This document shows positions 37,173 to 46,515 of a stretch of 64,000 bases of DNA, piece by piece. The position numbers and the translations under genes are program-made. Numbering within the stretch: position 1 is the stretch's first letter; the number at the start of each line of letters is the position of its first letter. The notes under the pieces are model-generated. The model searched no databases. It saw only the letters and a list, made by a program, of their open reading frames with translations, and was not told the DNA's origin. The stretch is from JADGRB01 sp963835825 (GTDB lineage Bacteria; Myxococcota_A; Polyangia; Fen-1088): NCBI GenBank assembly GCA_963835825.1, contig CAWIGZ010000002.1, forward strand, positions 124,001 through 188,000. The letters are read 5' to 3'.

Positions 37173-38527
37173 CCGGGGCGCTCTTGATCGTCGAGGATGA
37201 GCTGGGGCTGCGGCAGGGGTTGTGCGACGTGGCGAAGGCGATGGGGTGCGAGGCGCACGCCGCGGCCGGGATCGGCGAGGCGCGCGCCGTGGTCGCCGCG
37301 CACGCCATCGACTGCGTGCTGCTCGACATCCGCCTGCGTGACGGCGACGGTCTCGACTACCTCGTCGAGCTGCGGGCCACGGCGCGCGGCGTGCCGGTCA
37401 TCGTCGCGACGGCTTATGGCGACAGCGAGCGAACGATCCGCGCCATGCGGGACGGCGCGTTCGACTACCTGACCAAGCCGTTCGACCTGGCGGTCTTGCG
37501 GGCGACGATCGAGCGGGCGCTCAACCAGCGGGCGCTGGCGCGCGAGGCGGGGCCGCCTCTCGAGCCGCCCGAGGCGCGTCAGGATCTGGTGGGGACCAGC
37601 GCGGCCATGCTGGCGATCTGGAAGCTCATCGGTCGCGCGGCCGCGTCGACGGCGCCGGTCCTCATCACCGGCGAGACGGGGACCGGCAAGGAGCTGGTGG
37701 CCCGCGCGATTCACACCTACTCGCCGCGCGCCCGCAAGCCGTTCGTCGCGGTGAATCAGGCGGCGTTGCCCCCGACGCTGATCGAGAGCGAGCTGTTCGG
37801 CCACGAGCGGGGCGCCTTCACCGGCGCGGTCGCCCGCCGCAGCGGCCGGTTCGAAGCAGCCGCCGGCGGGACGCTGTTCCTCGACGAGATCGGCGATCTC
37901 GATCCCGCGCTGCAGTCCAAGCTCTTGCGCGTCGTCCAGGAGGGGACCTACGAGCGGGTCGGCGGGAACGACCCCATCACCGGCGACGTGCGCCTCATCG
38001 CCGCCACCAACCGTCCGGTCCGCCCCGGCGCCGCCGGCGCGACTCTCCGTGAGGAGCTGTATTACCGGCTGGCGGTCATCGAGATCGAGCTGCCGCCGCT
38101 GCGCGCGCGCCGCAGCGACATTCCGCTCCTGGTCGCGCATGCGCTGCGGGGCAAGAGCGCGCGGGCCGTCTCGGAGGCGGCGATGCAGCGGCTGGTCGCC
38201 AATCCTTGGCCCGGGAACGTGCGGGAGCTGTTCCACGTCCTCGAGCGCGCCGCCGTGCTCTGCGCGGGCGAGGTGATCGACGTCGGCGATCTTCCCGACG
38301 GTCTGCGCGCCGATCCCGGTCCTGCGATGGCACCGATGGACGATGACGACCTCTCGTTGCACGGCGCGGTGGCGCGACTGGAAAAGCAGCTCATCCTGCG
38401 CGCGCTCGAACGGGCGAAGGGAAATCGTTCCGCAGCCGCGCGCCTGCTCGGCATCGGGCGGCCGCAGCTCTACGCCAAGCTGGAGGAGCACGGCCTCTCC
38501 GGCGCCCGCGGCGACGGTACCGAATGA
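37169..38527 (+). CDS. NtrC-family sigma-54-dependent response regulator
   Basis: This 452-residue regulator has all three parts of a bacterial enhancer-binding protein. The receiver domain has phospho-acceptor Asp53 (LLDIRLRDGDG) and Lys103 (TKPFD). The AAA+ domain has Walker A GETGTGKE at 168-175, the sigma-54-contacting GAFTGA loop at 215-220, FLDEIGDLDPALQSKLLRV, and NPWPGNVRELFHVLERA. The C-terminal Fis-type HTH is AARLLGIGRPQLYAKLEEHG. It is complete and free of indels. Sigma-54 elements upstream of the divergent efflux operon and of the two deacetylase genes directly downstream are its likely targets. Confidence 0.93.
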   Translation: MTGALLIVEDELGLRQGLCDVAKAMGCEAHAAAGIGEARAVVAAHAIDCVLLDIRLRDGDGLDYLVELRATARGVPVIVATAYGDSERTIRAMRDGAFDYLTKPFDLAVLRATIERALNQRALAREAGPPLEPPEARQDLVGTSAAMLAIWKLIGRAAASTAPVLITGETGTGKELVARAIHTYSPRARKPFVAVNQAALPPTLIESELFGHERGAFTGAVARRSGRFEAAAGGTLFLDEIGDLDPALQSKLLRVVQEGTYERVGGNDPITGDVRLIAATNRPVRPGAAGATLREELYYRLAVIEIELPPLRARRSDIPLLVAHALRGKSARAVSEAAMQRLVANPWPGNVRELFHVLERAAVLCAGEVIDVGDLPDGLRADPGPAMAPMDDDDLSLHGAVARLEKQLILRALERAKGNRSAAARLLGIGRPQLYAKLEEHGLSGARGDGTE

Positions 38528-38573
38528 TACCTACGGATTGAGCGCCGCGGGAACGGCGCCCGGGTCGCGCCGC

Positions 38574-38583
38574 ACCGAACGGT
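38574..38583. promoter_or_regulatory. candidate activator site ACCG-AA-CGGT
   Basis: The inverted repeat ACCGAACGGT, followed by AGC, lies 41 bp upstream of the sigma-54 -24 element of the first deacetylase gene. The same 14-bp string, CACCGAACGGTAGC, recurs in the equivalent place before the second deacetylase gene, although the sequence around it differs. That argues for selection on the site. Confidence 0.5.
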
Positions 38584-38614
38584 AGCTGCCCGCGTCCGGT
38601 TCCGCGCGTTCGCG

Positions 38615-38630
38615 TGGCATGTCTCGTGCT
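38615..38630 (+). promoter_or_regulatory. sigma-54 promoter of first deacetylase gene
   Basis: TGGCATGTCTCGTGCT carries GG and GC with ten bases between, in the -24/-12 layout (TGGCA-type -24, TGC-type -12). It is 48 nt upstream of the ATG at 38678. The activator gene ends about 90 bp upstream on the same strand. Confidence 0.65.
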
Positions 38631-38677
38631 GCTTCCCGCTTCGCGGACCTGAATTCCTGCTCGCGGGGAGTGTGGCG

Positions 38678-40865
38678 ATGAAGTACGGGTGGTCGGTTGC
38701 GTGGGTGTTCGTCGGATTGTCGGGGATCGTGCTCGGCTGCAATCAGCCGGGCGATGAAGAGGTGCTGGTGGCGACTGGACGTATCCCGCAGCCGCCGGCC
38801 GCCGCGGCGCCGATCATCATCAGGCCGCTGGCGGCGCGTCCAGGTGAACCCGTCGCCCGACACCGGCGCCGCTCCGATCGCCGGCGCCACCGTCGACGCG
38901 CGCGTCCTGGTGATCACCGCCAAGGGGGACAACTCGGGATTCGCGGCGATTCAGGCGACGCTGCAGTATCTGGGGACGCCCTTCGACGTGCTGAACGCCT
39001 CGACGGGACCGGCGCTCACCGCGGGCCTGCTGGCGTCGGGAACGCACGGCAGATACAACGGCATCTTCCTCGACGTCGGGGACCTGTCGGTCGGCGGCAG
39101 CAGCGCCTTCACCGACGCCGAGTGGACCGCCCTCACCACCTATGAGGTGGAGTTTGGCGTCCGGCGCGTCTCGCTCTACACCGCTCCGACCGCGTCGTAT
39201 GGCCTTTCCCAAACCAGCGCCGGCTTCGACCCGAGCCCCTCGCCGATCTCGGCGAGTTGCACGGCCGCGGGCAGGGCGCTCTTCGTCGGGACCAACTGCG
39301 CAAACCCCGTCGTCATCGCCCATGGCTTCGCCTATCCGGCGGCGCCCCTCGACGACGCGACGACCGCGCTGCTCGCGGACGGCAACGGAAACGTCTACGC
39401 CGCCACCCGCAGGTACCCGGACGGGCGGGAGGCGCTGGCGCTCACTTTCGGCCAGGCGCCGACCTACGTCTCTTATCTCGAGCTCGCCTATGGTCTGGTG
39501 AGCTGGGCGACGCGTGGCCTGTTCATCGGTGAGCGCCACGTCTATGCGATGCCGCAGATCGACGATCTGTTCCTGTCGAGCGCGATCTACACCGGCGGCG
39601 TCTACCGCATCACCGACGCCGATTTGCAGGCGTTCGCCGACTGGCAGGCCGCGGTCGCGGGCCAATCCGCTCACCGCCGGTCTCCGGGTGGCCTGGTGCG
39701 CCAACGGGGCCGGGTCCTCCTCGCGCCCCGGAGATCCGTTGACGGCCAAGGCGGTCGCGCTCGGGCCGGCCTTCGCGTGGATCAACCACACCTGGGATCA
39801 CCCGGTCCTCGATGCGATGAGCTACGCCGACGTGGTCAATGAGTTCACCCGCAACGATCAATATCTGCGCGGGCTGGGCCTCATGCCTTACGCGACGATC
39901 AACGCGGTCACGCCGAACATCTCGGGGCTGGGCAGCGCGGACGCCATGCGGGCGATCTGCACGACAGCGGCATCCAGCAGATCGTGAGCGACACCTCGCA
40001 ACCGGGCCAGAACAACCCGTCGCCGAACGCCGGCATCTGGAACGCGCTCGAGCCCTCGGTGCTCGAGCTCCCGCGCAAGCCGGTCGATCTCTACTTCAAC
40101 GTCTCGCAGCCTTCCGAATGGATCCCGGAGTATCAGGCGCTGCACGCCGGCGCCGCCATCGACTACCCGACGCTCAAGGGGAAGGAGAGCGACGACCTCC
40201 TCAGCTACATGCTGAACGGCAGCAACGACGCCTGGATGTTTCACCAGGCCAACACCCGCAACTACGACGGTGCCGGGCACAGCCTCCTCAGCGACCTGCT
40301 CGACGACGCCTTCGCCAAGTACGGCGCGGTGATGACCTTCCCGATCGTGAGCCCGACCATGGAAGACCTGGCGACCCGGGTGCGAAATCGGATGGCGCTC
40401 GACGCGTCGGGCGTGGTCGCCACGATTGGCGGGGGCGGCCTCACCGTCACCGTCGCGCATGCGGCCACCATCCCCGTCACCGGCCTTTGCACCCCCGGAG
40501 CGGAGAGCTACGCCGGGCAGAGCATCTCGTACCTGGTGCTCGCCGACGGAGAGACCGCGACGTATGCGCTCAGCGGCTGCTCGGGTGCAACCGGCGACCC
40601 GGGCTCCGGGGCCCCGGATGCGGGTGGCGCGGGCGGCGCCAACGGGGCGATCGGATCGGCGGACGACAACGGCGCAGTCGGAGCGACCGACGGAGGGGCC
40701 GTCAACGGCGGCAGCTCCACCCACGTCGGTCTGGCGAGCGGGCCGCCCATGACGGCGGGTTGTGCCTGCGGGCTCGCCGAAAATAGCTCCAACATCCTGG
40801 GGACGGTTCTCTGCCTGATCGGTTGCGCGATCGTGGCGCGGCGACGCGGCGCCCGTAGGGTCTGA
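38678..40865 (+). CDS. Agd3-like (CBM87/CE18-type) secreted polysaccharide deacetylase, copy 1 (frameshifted)
   Basis: This protein is about 725 residues, with lipoprotein signal MKYGWSVAWVFVGLSG and lipobox IVLGC. The N-terminal module (DARVLVITAKGDN, LQYLGTPFDVLNASTG, WTALTTYEVEFGVRRVSLYT) resembles the CBM87-like domain of the fungal galactosaminogalactan deacetylase Agd3. The catalytic module has PQIDDLFLSSAIY and INHTWDH, the Asp and HxxxH metal motifs of a NodB-like deacetylase, plus MLNGSNDAWMFHQANTRNYDG. The C-terminus GCACGLAENSS, a hydrophobic stretch and ARRRGARR resemble a MYXO-CTERM sorting tail. Frames change near 38837, 39658 and 39945. It is a tandem paralogue of the gene at 41025. 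The CE18 assignment rests on my recall of the motifs. Confidence 0.65.
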
Positions 40866-40891
40866 GTCCGACGCACTTCGACGCGGCGGAT

Positions 40892-40922
40892 ACCGCGCGG
40901 CAACGCGTGGGCACCGAACGGT
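40892..40922. promoter_or_regulatory. pair of candidate activator sites ACCG-N2-CGG
   Basis: Two inverted-repeat sites, ACCGCGCGGC (40892-40901) and ACCGAACGGT (40913-40922), have starts 21 bp apart, two helical turns. The second lies 43 bp upstream of the -24 element of the second deacetylase gene. GATACCGCGCGG around the first is also found, inverted, at the efflux operon site (35670-35679). Confidence 0.5.
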
Positions 40923-40955
40923 AGCGACGGCCCCGAACGAGATCAGGGGTTCGCG

Positions 40956-40971
40956 TGGCACGCGTTCTGCT
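40956..40971 (+). promoter_or_regulatory. sigma-54 promoter of second deacetylase gene
   Basis: TGGCACGCGTTCTGCT matches the sigma-54 consensus TGGCACG-N4-TTGCW at all but one position, with GG and GC ten bases apart. It is the best sigma-54 match I found in the window and lies 54 nt upstream of the ATG at 41025. Confidence 0.75.
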
Positions 40972-41024
40972 GGCTTCCTGCTCGCCGAACTGGACGGCTG
41001 CGAGGCTTTGAGGAGGCACACGCC

Positions 41025-43537
41025 ATGAAGGACTCTCTCGGTCGAACCTGGGCGAGGTGGACGGCGGTCGCCGCCATCGCGATGGGACTCGGCTGCGACG
41101 GCGGACGCGTCGGCGCTCCGCTCGTCGCCCATGAACGGATCGCCCACGCGCCGCAGGCGCCGCGAAGGGCGGTCGTGCCTCTCATCGCGGCCCCCGGCGC
41201 TCACGCCGCGCCGCCCACGTTCGCGGCGCCGATCGCCAACGCGTCGGTCGACGCGCGCATCCTCGTCATCACCGCCAACGGGACGGACGCCGCCTTCGGC
41301 GCCATCGAGAACACGTTGCAGTACCTGGGGACGCCGTTCGACGTGCTCGACGCGACGACCGGCCCCACGCTGACGGCCGACATGCTCGGGTCCGGAACGC
41401 ATGGGAAGTACCAGGCCGTCTTCCTGGATCTCGGCGACCTGTCGGTCAACGGCACCAGCGCGTTCACCGACGCCGAGTGGACCACCCTGGCGACGTACGA
41501 GGCCTCGTTCGGCGTCCGCCGCGTCTCGCTCTACACGTCACCCACCGCCGATTACGGCCTCACCGACAACGGCAGCGTCGATCCCTCCGTCACGCCCATC
41601 AGCGCCACCTGCACCGCGGCCGGGCGCTCGGTCTTCGTCGGCGCCAACTGCGCCAACCCGGTGAACATCAACGCCGGGTTCGCCTATCCCGCCTCGCCGA
41701 TCGATGCCGCCACGGTCCCGCTGCTGGTCGACGCGGCCGGCAACGTCTACGCCGCGACGCGCACCTACTCCGACGGCCGCGAGGCGCTGGCGCTCACGTT
41801 CGCGCAGGCCTCGTACTTCGTCTCGTACCTCGAGCTCGCCTACGGTCTCGTCGACTGGGCGACGCACGGGCTGTTCGTCGGCGAGCGGCACGCCTACGCC
41901 GTTCCCCAGATCGACGATCTCTTCCTCAGCAGCGACATCTACACGGGCGGCACGTACCGGATCACCGGCGCCGACATGCAGGCGTTCGCGAACTGGGAGA
42001 ACGCGACGCGCGCCCAGCCGCTCACGGCTGGCTTTCGATTCGCCTGGGCGTGCAACGGGCAGGGCTCGCAGTCGATGCCCGGCGATCCGCTGACGGCCAA
42101 GGCGGTCGCGCTCGGGTCGACCTTCGCGTGGATCAACCACACCTGGGATCACACCCTGCTCGACGGGCTCAGCTATGCGCAGGTCCTCGACGAGTTCACG
42201 CCGCAACGATCAATACCTGCGCGGGCTGGGGCTGGCGCCCTACGCGACCGTCAACGCCGTCACGCCGAACATCTCGGGGCTCGCCAGCGCCGATGCCATG
42301 CTGGCCATTCACGACGTCGGGATCACCCAGCTCGTCAGCGACACCTCGGAGCCGGGGCAGAACAACCCGTCGCCGAACGTCGGGATCCCGAACGCGTTCC
42401 AGCCGACCGTGCTGGAGATCCCGCGCATCCCCAGCGAGCTCTACTACAACGTCTCGCAGCCGTCCGAGTGGATCCCCGAGTACGAAGCGCTGCGATCGCC
42501 GACGGCCGCCGTCGACTACGCAGACCATCATCGGGACCGCAGAGCGACGCCTTCCTGCAGTACCTGCTGAACGGCAACAACGATCCCTGGATGTTCCATC
42601 AGGCGAACACGCGCGACTACGACGGCGCCGGGCACAGCCTCCTCACCGATCTGATGGACGCCACCCTCCAGAAGTACGCCGCGGTGGCGACCTTCCCGGT
42701 CGTCAGCCCGAACATGGACGAGCTTGCCACCCGGGTGAGGAACCGGATGGCCTTGAACGCGTCCGGCGTGGTGGCGACGATTCAGGCGGGCACCTCGATG
42801 ACGGTCTCCGTCGACAACGCGGCGACCGTTCCCGGTCACGGGGCTCTGCACGCCGGGCGCCGAGACGTACGCCGGCCAGACGATCTCCTATCTGGCGCTC
42901 GCGGCCGGGCAACCGGTGACGCTGTCGCTCGCCGACTGCAACCCGGGCACCGGCGGGATGGGGGGCGCGGGCGGCGCCGCCGGGGCCCAGGGGCAGGCGG
43001 GATGGCCGGCGGCGGAATGATCACCGGGACCGCGGGCGCCGGCGGCGTCACCGGAGCGGGGGGCACGGCCGGTGCGTCGGGGCTGGCCGGCATGAGCGGC
43101 GCGACCGGCGGGGCGGGCCACGGCGGCTCCGCCGGGAGCGGCGCGATCGGGACCGGCGGAACCGGCGCGATCGGGACGGCGGGCGGCAGCGGTCGCGACC
43201 GGCGGGACCGGCGCGGCCGGCGGCGCGCACGGGCGCGGGCGGCGAAGGCCAAGCGGGCGAAGGCGGGGGCGAGACGGGCGCCGGGGGCGCTGTCGCGACC
43301 GGCGGTATCCAGGGCGGCGCTGGCGGTGCCGGTCCGATCGCGACCGAAGGGGGCGGCGGAGCTCCCGGCGATGCGGGGGTGACCCCTCCGCCGCAGTCCA
43401 CCGGATGCAGCTGCGACGTCGGCTCGGAGGCGCCGGGTCCGGGGGCCTTCCTGTTCAGCCTCCTCGGCGGTGGGCTGGCCATTCGTTCGCGCCGCGGGCG
43501 CAAGCGGGCGTCCACGCAAGAGCCCCGGTCGTGCTAG
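41025..43537 (+). CDS. Agd3-like (CBM87/CE18-type) secreted polysaccharide deacetylase, copy 2 (frameshifted)
   Basis: This tandem paralogue of the previous gene is about 830 residues. Signal TAVAAIAMGLGC has a lipobox. It shares DARILVITANGTDAAFGAIE, LGTPFDVLDATTGPTL, FGVRRVSLYTSPTADYG, PQIDDLFLSSDIYTGGTYRI, INHTWDHTLLDG, LVSDTSEPGQNNPSP and FHQANTRDYDGAGHSLLTDL with copy 1. The C-terminal third has a long linker of GTGG/GAGG-type repeats, then TGCSCDVGSEAPG, FLFSLLGGGLAI and RSRRGRKRAS, a MYXO-CTERM-like tail. Frame changes lie near 42202, 42519, 42538, 42833, 42990, 43194 and 43242; all fit single extra bases. The linker is much longer than in copy 1. Expected role: deacetylation of amino-sugar polysaccharide at the cell surface. 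Confidence 0.65.
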
Positions 43538-43572
43538 TCACACAGGGATGACGATCCCCAATCGGCCACCAG

Positions 43573-44979
43573 ATGACGCTGGCGGCCCGGGACCTGGCGG
43601 TGTTCTGGCACCCCTGTGGCCAGATGCGCGACTACCGGGACTTCCCGCCGCTGGAGGTGGTCGGCGCGCGGGGCGCTCGCCTCCGCCTCGCCGACGGGCG
43701 CGAGATCCTCGACGCCATCTCCAGCTGGTGGTGCAAGGCGCTCGGTCACGGCCATCCGCGCCTGTCGGCGGCGCTGCGCGATCAGCAAGAGACGTTCGAG
43801 CACGTCATCACCGCCAACACCACCAGCGCGCCCCTGGTGCGGCTCTGCGAACGGCTGCTGGCGGCGGCCAACGGTCACCCGCCGGACGCCTGGGGAGCCG
43901 CCGCCGCGCCAGGCCGGCGGGCCGGCCACTTCGGCAAGGTCTTCCTGGCCGACAACGGCTCGACCGCCGTGGAGATCGCGCTGAAGATGGCGCTGCAAGC
44001 ACAGGCGCAGCGCGGGATGCCTGGGCGGACGCGCTTCGTGGCGCTCGAGAACGGCTACCACGGCGAGACGGTCGGCGCGCTCTCCGTCGGCGATCTGGAG
44101 CTCTACGCCGCGCCCTACCGGTCTCTCTGCTTTCCGGTGCAGCGGCTCCGCGGCCTCCCTTATCGCAGCGGGCCGCACGATCCGCGCTGGCTCGACGCCG
44201 GCGAGGCCTGGCCGGCGATCGAGCGGGCGCTGACCGCCGAGGCCGACACGCTGGCCGCGATCATCTACGAACCGATCTTGCAGGCGGCGGGCGGGATGCT
44301 GCTCTTCAGCCCCGATCTGTTGCGCCGGCTGCGCGCCTGGGCCGACGCCCACGGCGTCTACCTGATCGCCGACGAGATCGCTTCGGGGATGGGACGGCTG
44401 GGGGCGATCCTCGCCTCGCACCTCGCCGACGGGGCGGGGCGCCTCTCGACGGCCGCGCTCCCCGATTTCGTGACGCTGTCGAAGGGGCTGACCGGCGGCG
44501 TGCTGCCGCTGTCGGCGGTGCTGACCACCGACGCCGTCTACCAGCTCTTCGACGCCGACTACGCCGAGGGGCGCGCCTTTCTCCACTCGAACACGTACAC
44601 CGGCAACGCGCTGGGGGTGGCGGTCGCCAACGCCGTGCTCGACGTGTTCGCCGCCGACGATCTGCTGGGCCGGGTGGCGGCGCTGGCGCCGCGGCTGCAC
44701 GCGGCGCTGGAATCGGTCACGGTCGGGCGCGGCTATCTGCGCAACCTGCGCGCGTGCGGGATGGTGGCCGCCGTCGACATTCGGGCCGCCGACGGCAGCC
44801 CGCGCGATCCCGCCCGTCGCACCGGCTACGCCGTCTACCGGGAGGCGGTCCGGCGCGGCGCGCTGCTGCGGCCGATCGGCGACACGATGTACCTCTTCCC
44901 GCCGCTCACCGTCACGCCCGAGGAGATCGACCAGATGGCGGCGATCCTCGGCGACAGCCTCGACGCCGTCGTCGGTTAG
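43573..44979 (+). CDS. bioA: adenosylmethionine-8-amino-7-oxononanoate aminotransferase
   Basis: This 468-residue class III PLP aminotransferase makes 7,8-diaminopelargonate in biotin synthesis. Diagnostic stretches are DAISSWWCKALGHGHP (47-62), EHVITANTTSAPLV, DNGSTAVEIALKMALQ, the PLP-binding Asp267 in LIADEIASGMGR, and Lys304 in TLSKGLTGGVLPLSAV. HSNTYTGNALGVAVA and a C-terminal RPIGDTMYLFPPL follow. The ATG at 43573 is 35 nt after the deacetylase stop. No other biotin genes are in the window, so it stands alone here. Confidence 0.93.
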   Translation: MTLAARDLAVFWHPCGQMRDYRDFPPLEVVGARGARLRLADGREILDAISSWWCKALGHGHPRLSAALRDQQETFEHVITANTTSAPLVRLCERLLAAANGHPPDAWGAAAAPGRRAGHFGKVFLADNGSTAVEIALKMALQAQAQRGMPGRTRFVALENGYHGETVGALSVGDLELYAAPYRSLCFPVQRLRGLPYRSGPHDPRWLDAGEAWPAIERALTAEADTLAAIIYEPILQAAGGMLLFSPDLLRRLRAWADAHGVYLIADEIASGMGRLGAILASHLADGAGRLSTAALPDFVTLSKGLTGGVLPLSAVLTTDAVYQLFDADYAEGRAFLHSNTYTGNALGVAVANAVLDVFAADDLLGRVAALAPRLHAALESVTVGRGYLRNLRACGMVAAVDIRAADGSPRDPARRTGYAVYREAVRRGALLRPIGDTMYLFPPLTVTPEEIDQMAAILGDSLDAVVG

Positions 44980-44992
44980 CCGCGGCCGCCGC

Positions 44993-46065
44993 CTACTTGC
45001 AGCCGATCTGGGTGTCGTCGATCGCCAGATCGTCGAGCCACAGGACGAAGGGGGAGGGGGGCGTCTGGTAGAAGATCGACCCGACGACGATGGCCGTGTA
45101 GGCCGACATCTTGGCGTTGGCGTTGTTGGTGAACGCCAGCGAGGTCACCTCGGTCGAATCCGAGAAGAACCGGTAGCTGTTCGTGGACACGTCGACGTAC
45201 CACTCGGCGCAGTGCCAGCTGGCGTCGAACGTCCAGTCGTACGTCGAGCCGGTGCAGCACGAGTCGTCGGGAACATTGTAGATCCACTGGTGGGCGCCGG
45301 CGGGGTTCTGGACGGAGTCGACGATCCGGTTCTCCGTCGTCCCCTCGAGCGCGACCATCGTGGTGTGAAAGTAGACGCCGCCGGAGGTCTTCGGCGCGGG
45401 CGACTGCACCTTGTAGAAGATGCGCCCCCAGTGCTTGGTCGCCGTGGCGCCGAGCGCCGCCAGGCTCTTTTGGATCCGCTGTTCGCCCGGGGTCGTCGAG
45501 CTGCTCTTGAGCGACATGCCGCCGGAATGAGCCTGATCGTTCGCCAGCCCGACCCCCTTCATGGCGTCGCCGCCGTAGCCGTCGTAGGCGGTCCAGCCGG
45601 TGGGGAGCGCGCCGACCGCGCCGCTCTCGAAGCTCTCGCAGAGCTTGTGGGCGCAGGCCGGCGTCGTCCCCCCGGTCCCGCCGCCCGCGCCCCCACTTCC
45701 AGAGGAACCGCCGCCGCCCGCTGCTCCGCCGACCGCGCCGCCGCCGTGGCCGCCCGCCGGCGAACCGCCGGCGCCGCCGAGGCCAGCGGTGCCACCGGCA
45801 CCCGACCCGCCGGTCGCGTTGCCGCCGGTCCCCGGTCGCGCTGCCGCCGGTCCCGGTCGCGCCGCCGGTCGCGTTGCCGCCGGTTCCGGTCGCACCGCCG
45901 CTGGCGCCGCCGCCAGTTCCCGTCGAGCCGCCGGCGGCGTTGCCGCCAGTCCCGGTGGCGCTGCCGCCGGTCCCGGATGCGCCGCCGGTCGTGTCGCCCT
46001 TACAGCCGAGGGCGACGAGTCCAACACCGAGCGACGAGATGAGCAGGAAGGGGAATCGCTTCATG
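44993..46065 (-). CDS. lipoprotein with carbohydrate-binding/lyase-like jelly-roll domain (frameshift)
   Basis: The start is ATG 46065 (MKRFPFLLISSLGVGLVALGC; lipobox VALGC). A linker of about 100 residues of GTGG/ATGG units contains a frame change near 45835. It leads to a 220-residue domain: HKLCESFESGAVGALPTGW, HSGGMSLKSSSTTPGEQRI, HWGRIFYKVQSPAPKTSGG, GAHQWIYNVPDD, CAEWYVDVSTNSYRFFSD, and PFVLWLDDLAIDDTQIGCK. The ending WLDDLAIDD parallels LYVDDCAI of the lipoprotein at 12378, so both probably share a concanavalin-like or polysaccharide-lyase-like fold. It is convergent with bioA. Catalytic function is not provable by eye. Confidence 0.6.
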
Positions 46066-46136
46066 GCAGGAGGGGGGCGCCCCTGATGATGACATCGTCG
46101 CCCGACTGTCATTCGGCGGCAAGGCCCGTCTAGTCT

Positions 46137-46421
46137 TCAGGAGGCGGTGCAGGCCGAGCTGTTACAGGAGGCGTTCGAGCTCATCGACGCCGGCGTTGGG
46201 CAACAGTAGTAATTCGTGCATTTGGCAGGACGCTGGCAGGTCAGCCCGTTGGTGCACTCCCCTTGGCCCCCACCATCCGTCGACGGCGTGCAGGGGGTGC
46301 CTTCGGCGCCTTGACTGCAACCGCTCGCGGAGAACACGACGAGCAAGACCATCCTCCAGACGATAGGGCCGAGACCAGAGCTGTTTCCCCTGCGCGGTGG
46401 CGCTTCTTTCCGTTTCGACAT
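46137..46421 (-). CDS. small cysteine-rich lipoprotein
   Basis: This 94-residue protein has signal IVWRMVLLVVFSASGC (lipobox SASGC) and a mature part of about 60 residues with ten further Cys: GTPCTPSTDGGGQGECTNG, LTCQRPAKCTNYYCCP, SNASCNSSACTAS. The pattern suggests disulfide bonding and resembles the Cys-rich units in the protein at 55673. It lies between the jelly-roll lipoprotein and the peptidase/barrel protein on the same strand. Function unknown. Confidence 0.6.
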   Translation of the reverse strand: MSKRKEAPPRRGNSSGLGPIVWRMVLLVVFSASGCSQGAEGTPCTPSTDGGGQGECTNGLTCQRPAKCTNYYCCPTPASMSSNASCNSSACTAS

Positions 46422-46515
46422 TGCGACCTCTCGAAAGCTTGCCCTCGAACCGCTCCCTCGTCTGTGCGACGCCCCACTGCGGTCGAACGTAGGTCCGCCG
46501 AGCTCGACCTATCGA

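Noticed and set aside
1..43537. Programmed +1 frameshifting as the cause of the many broken genes
   Set aside because: Density reaches one per 50-60 bases in cysTW, there is no common slippery sequence, and many neighbouring genes have none. Strain-mixture or consensus error is simpler.
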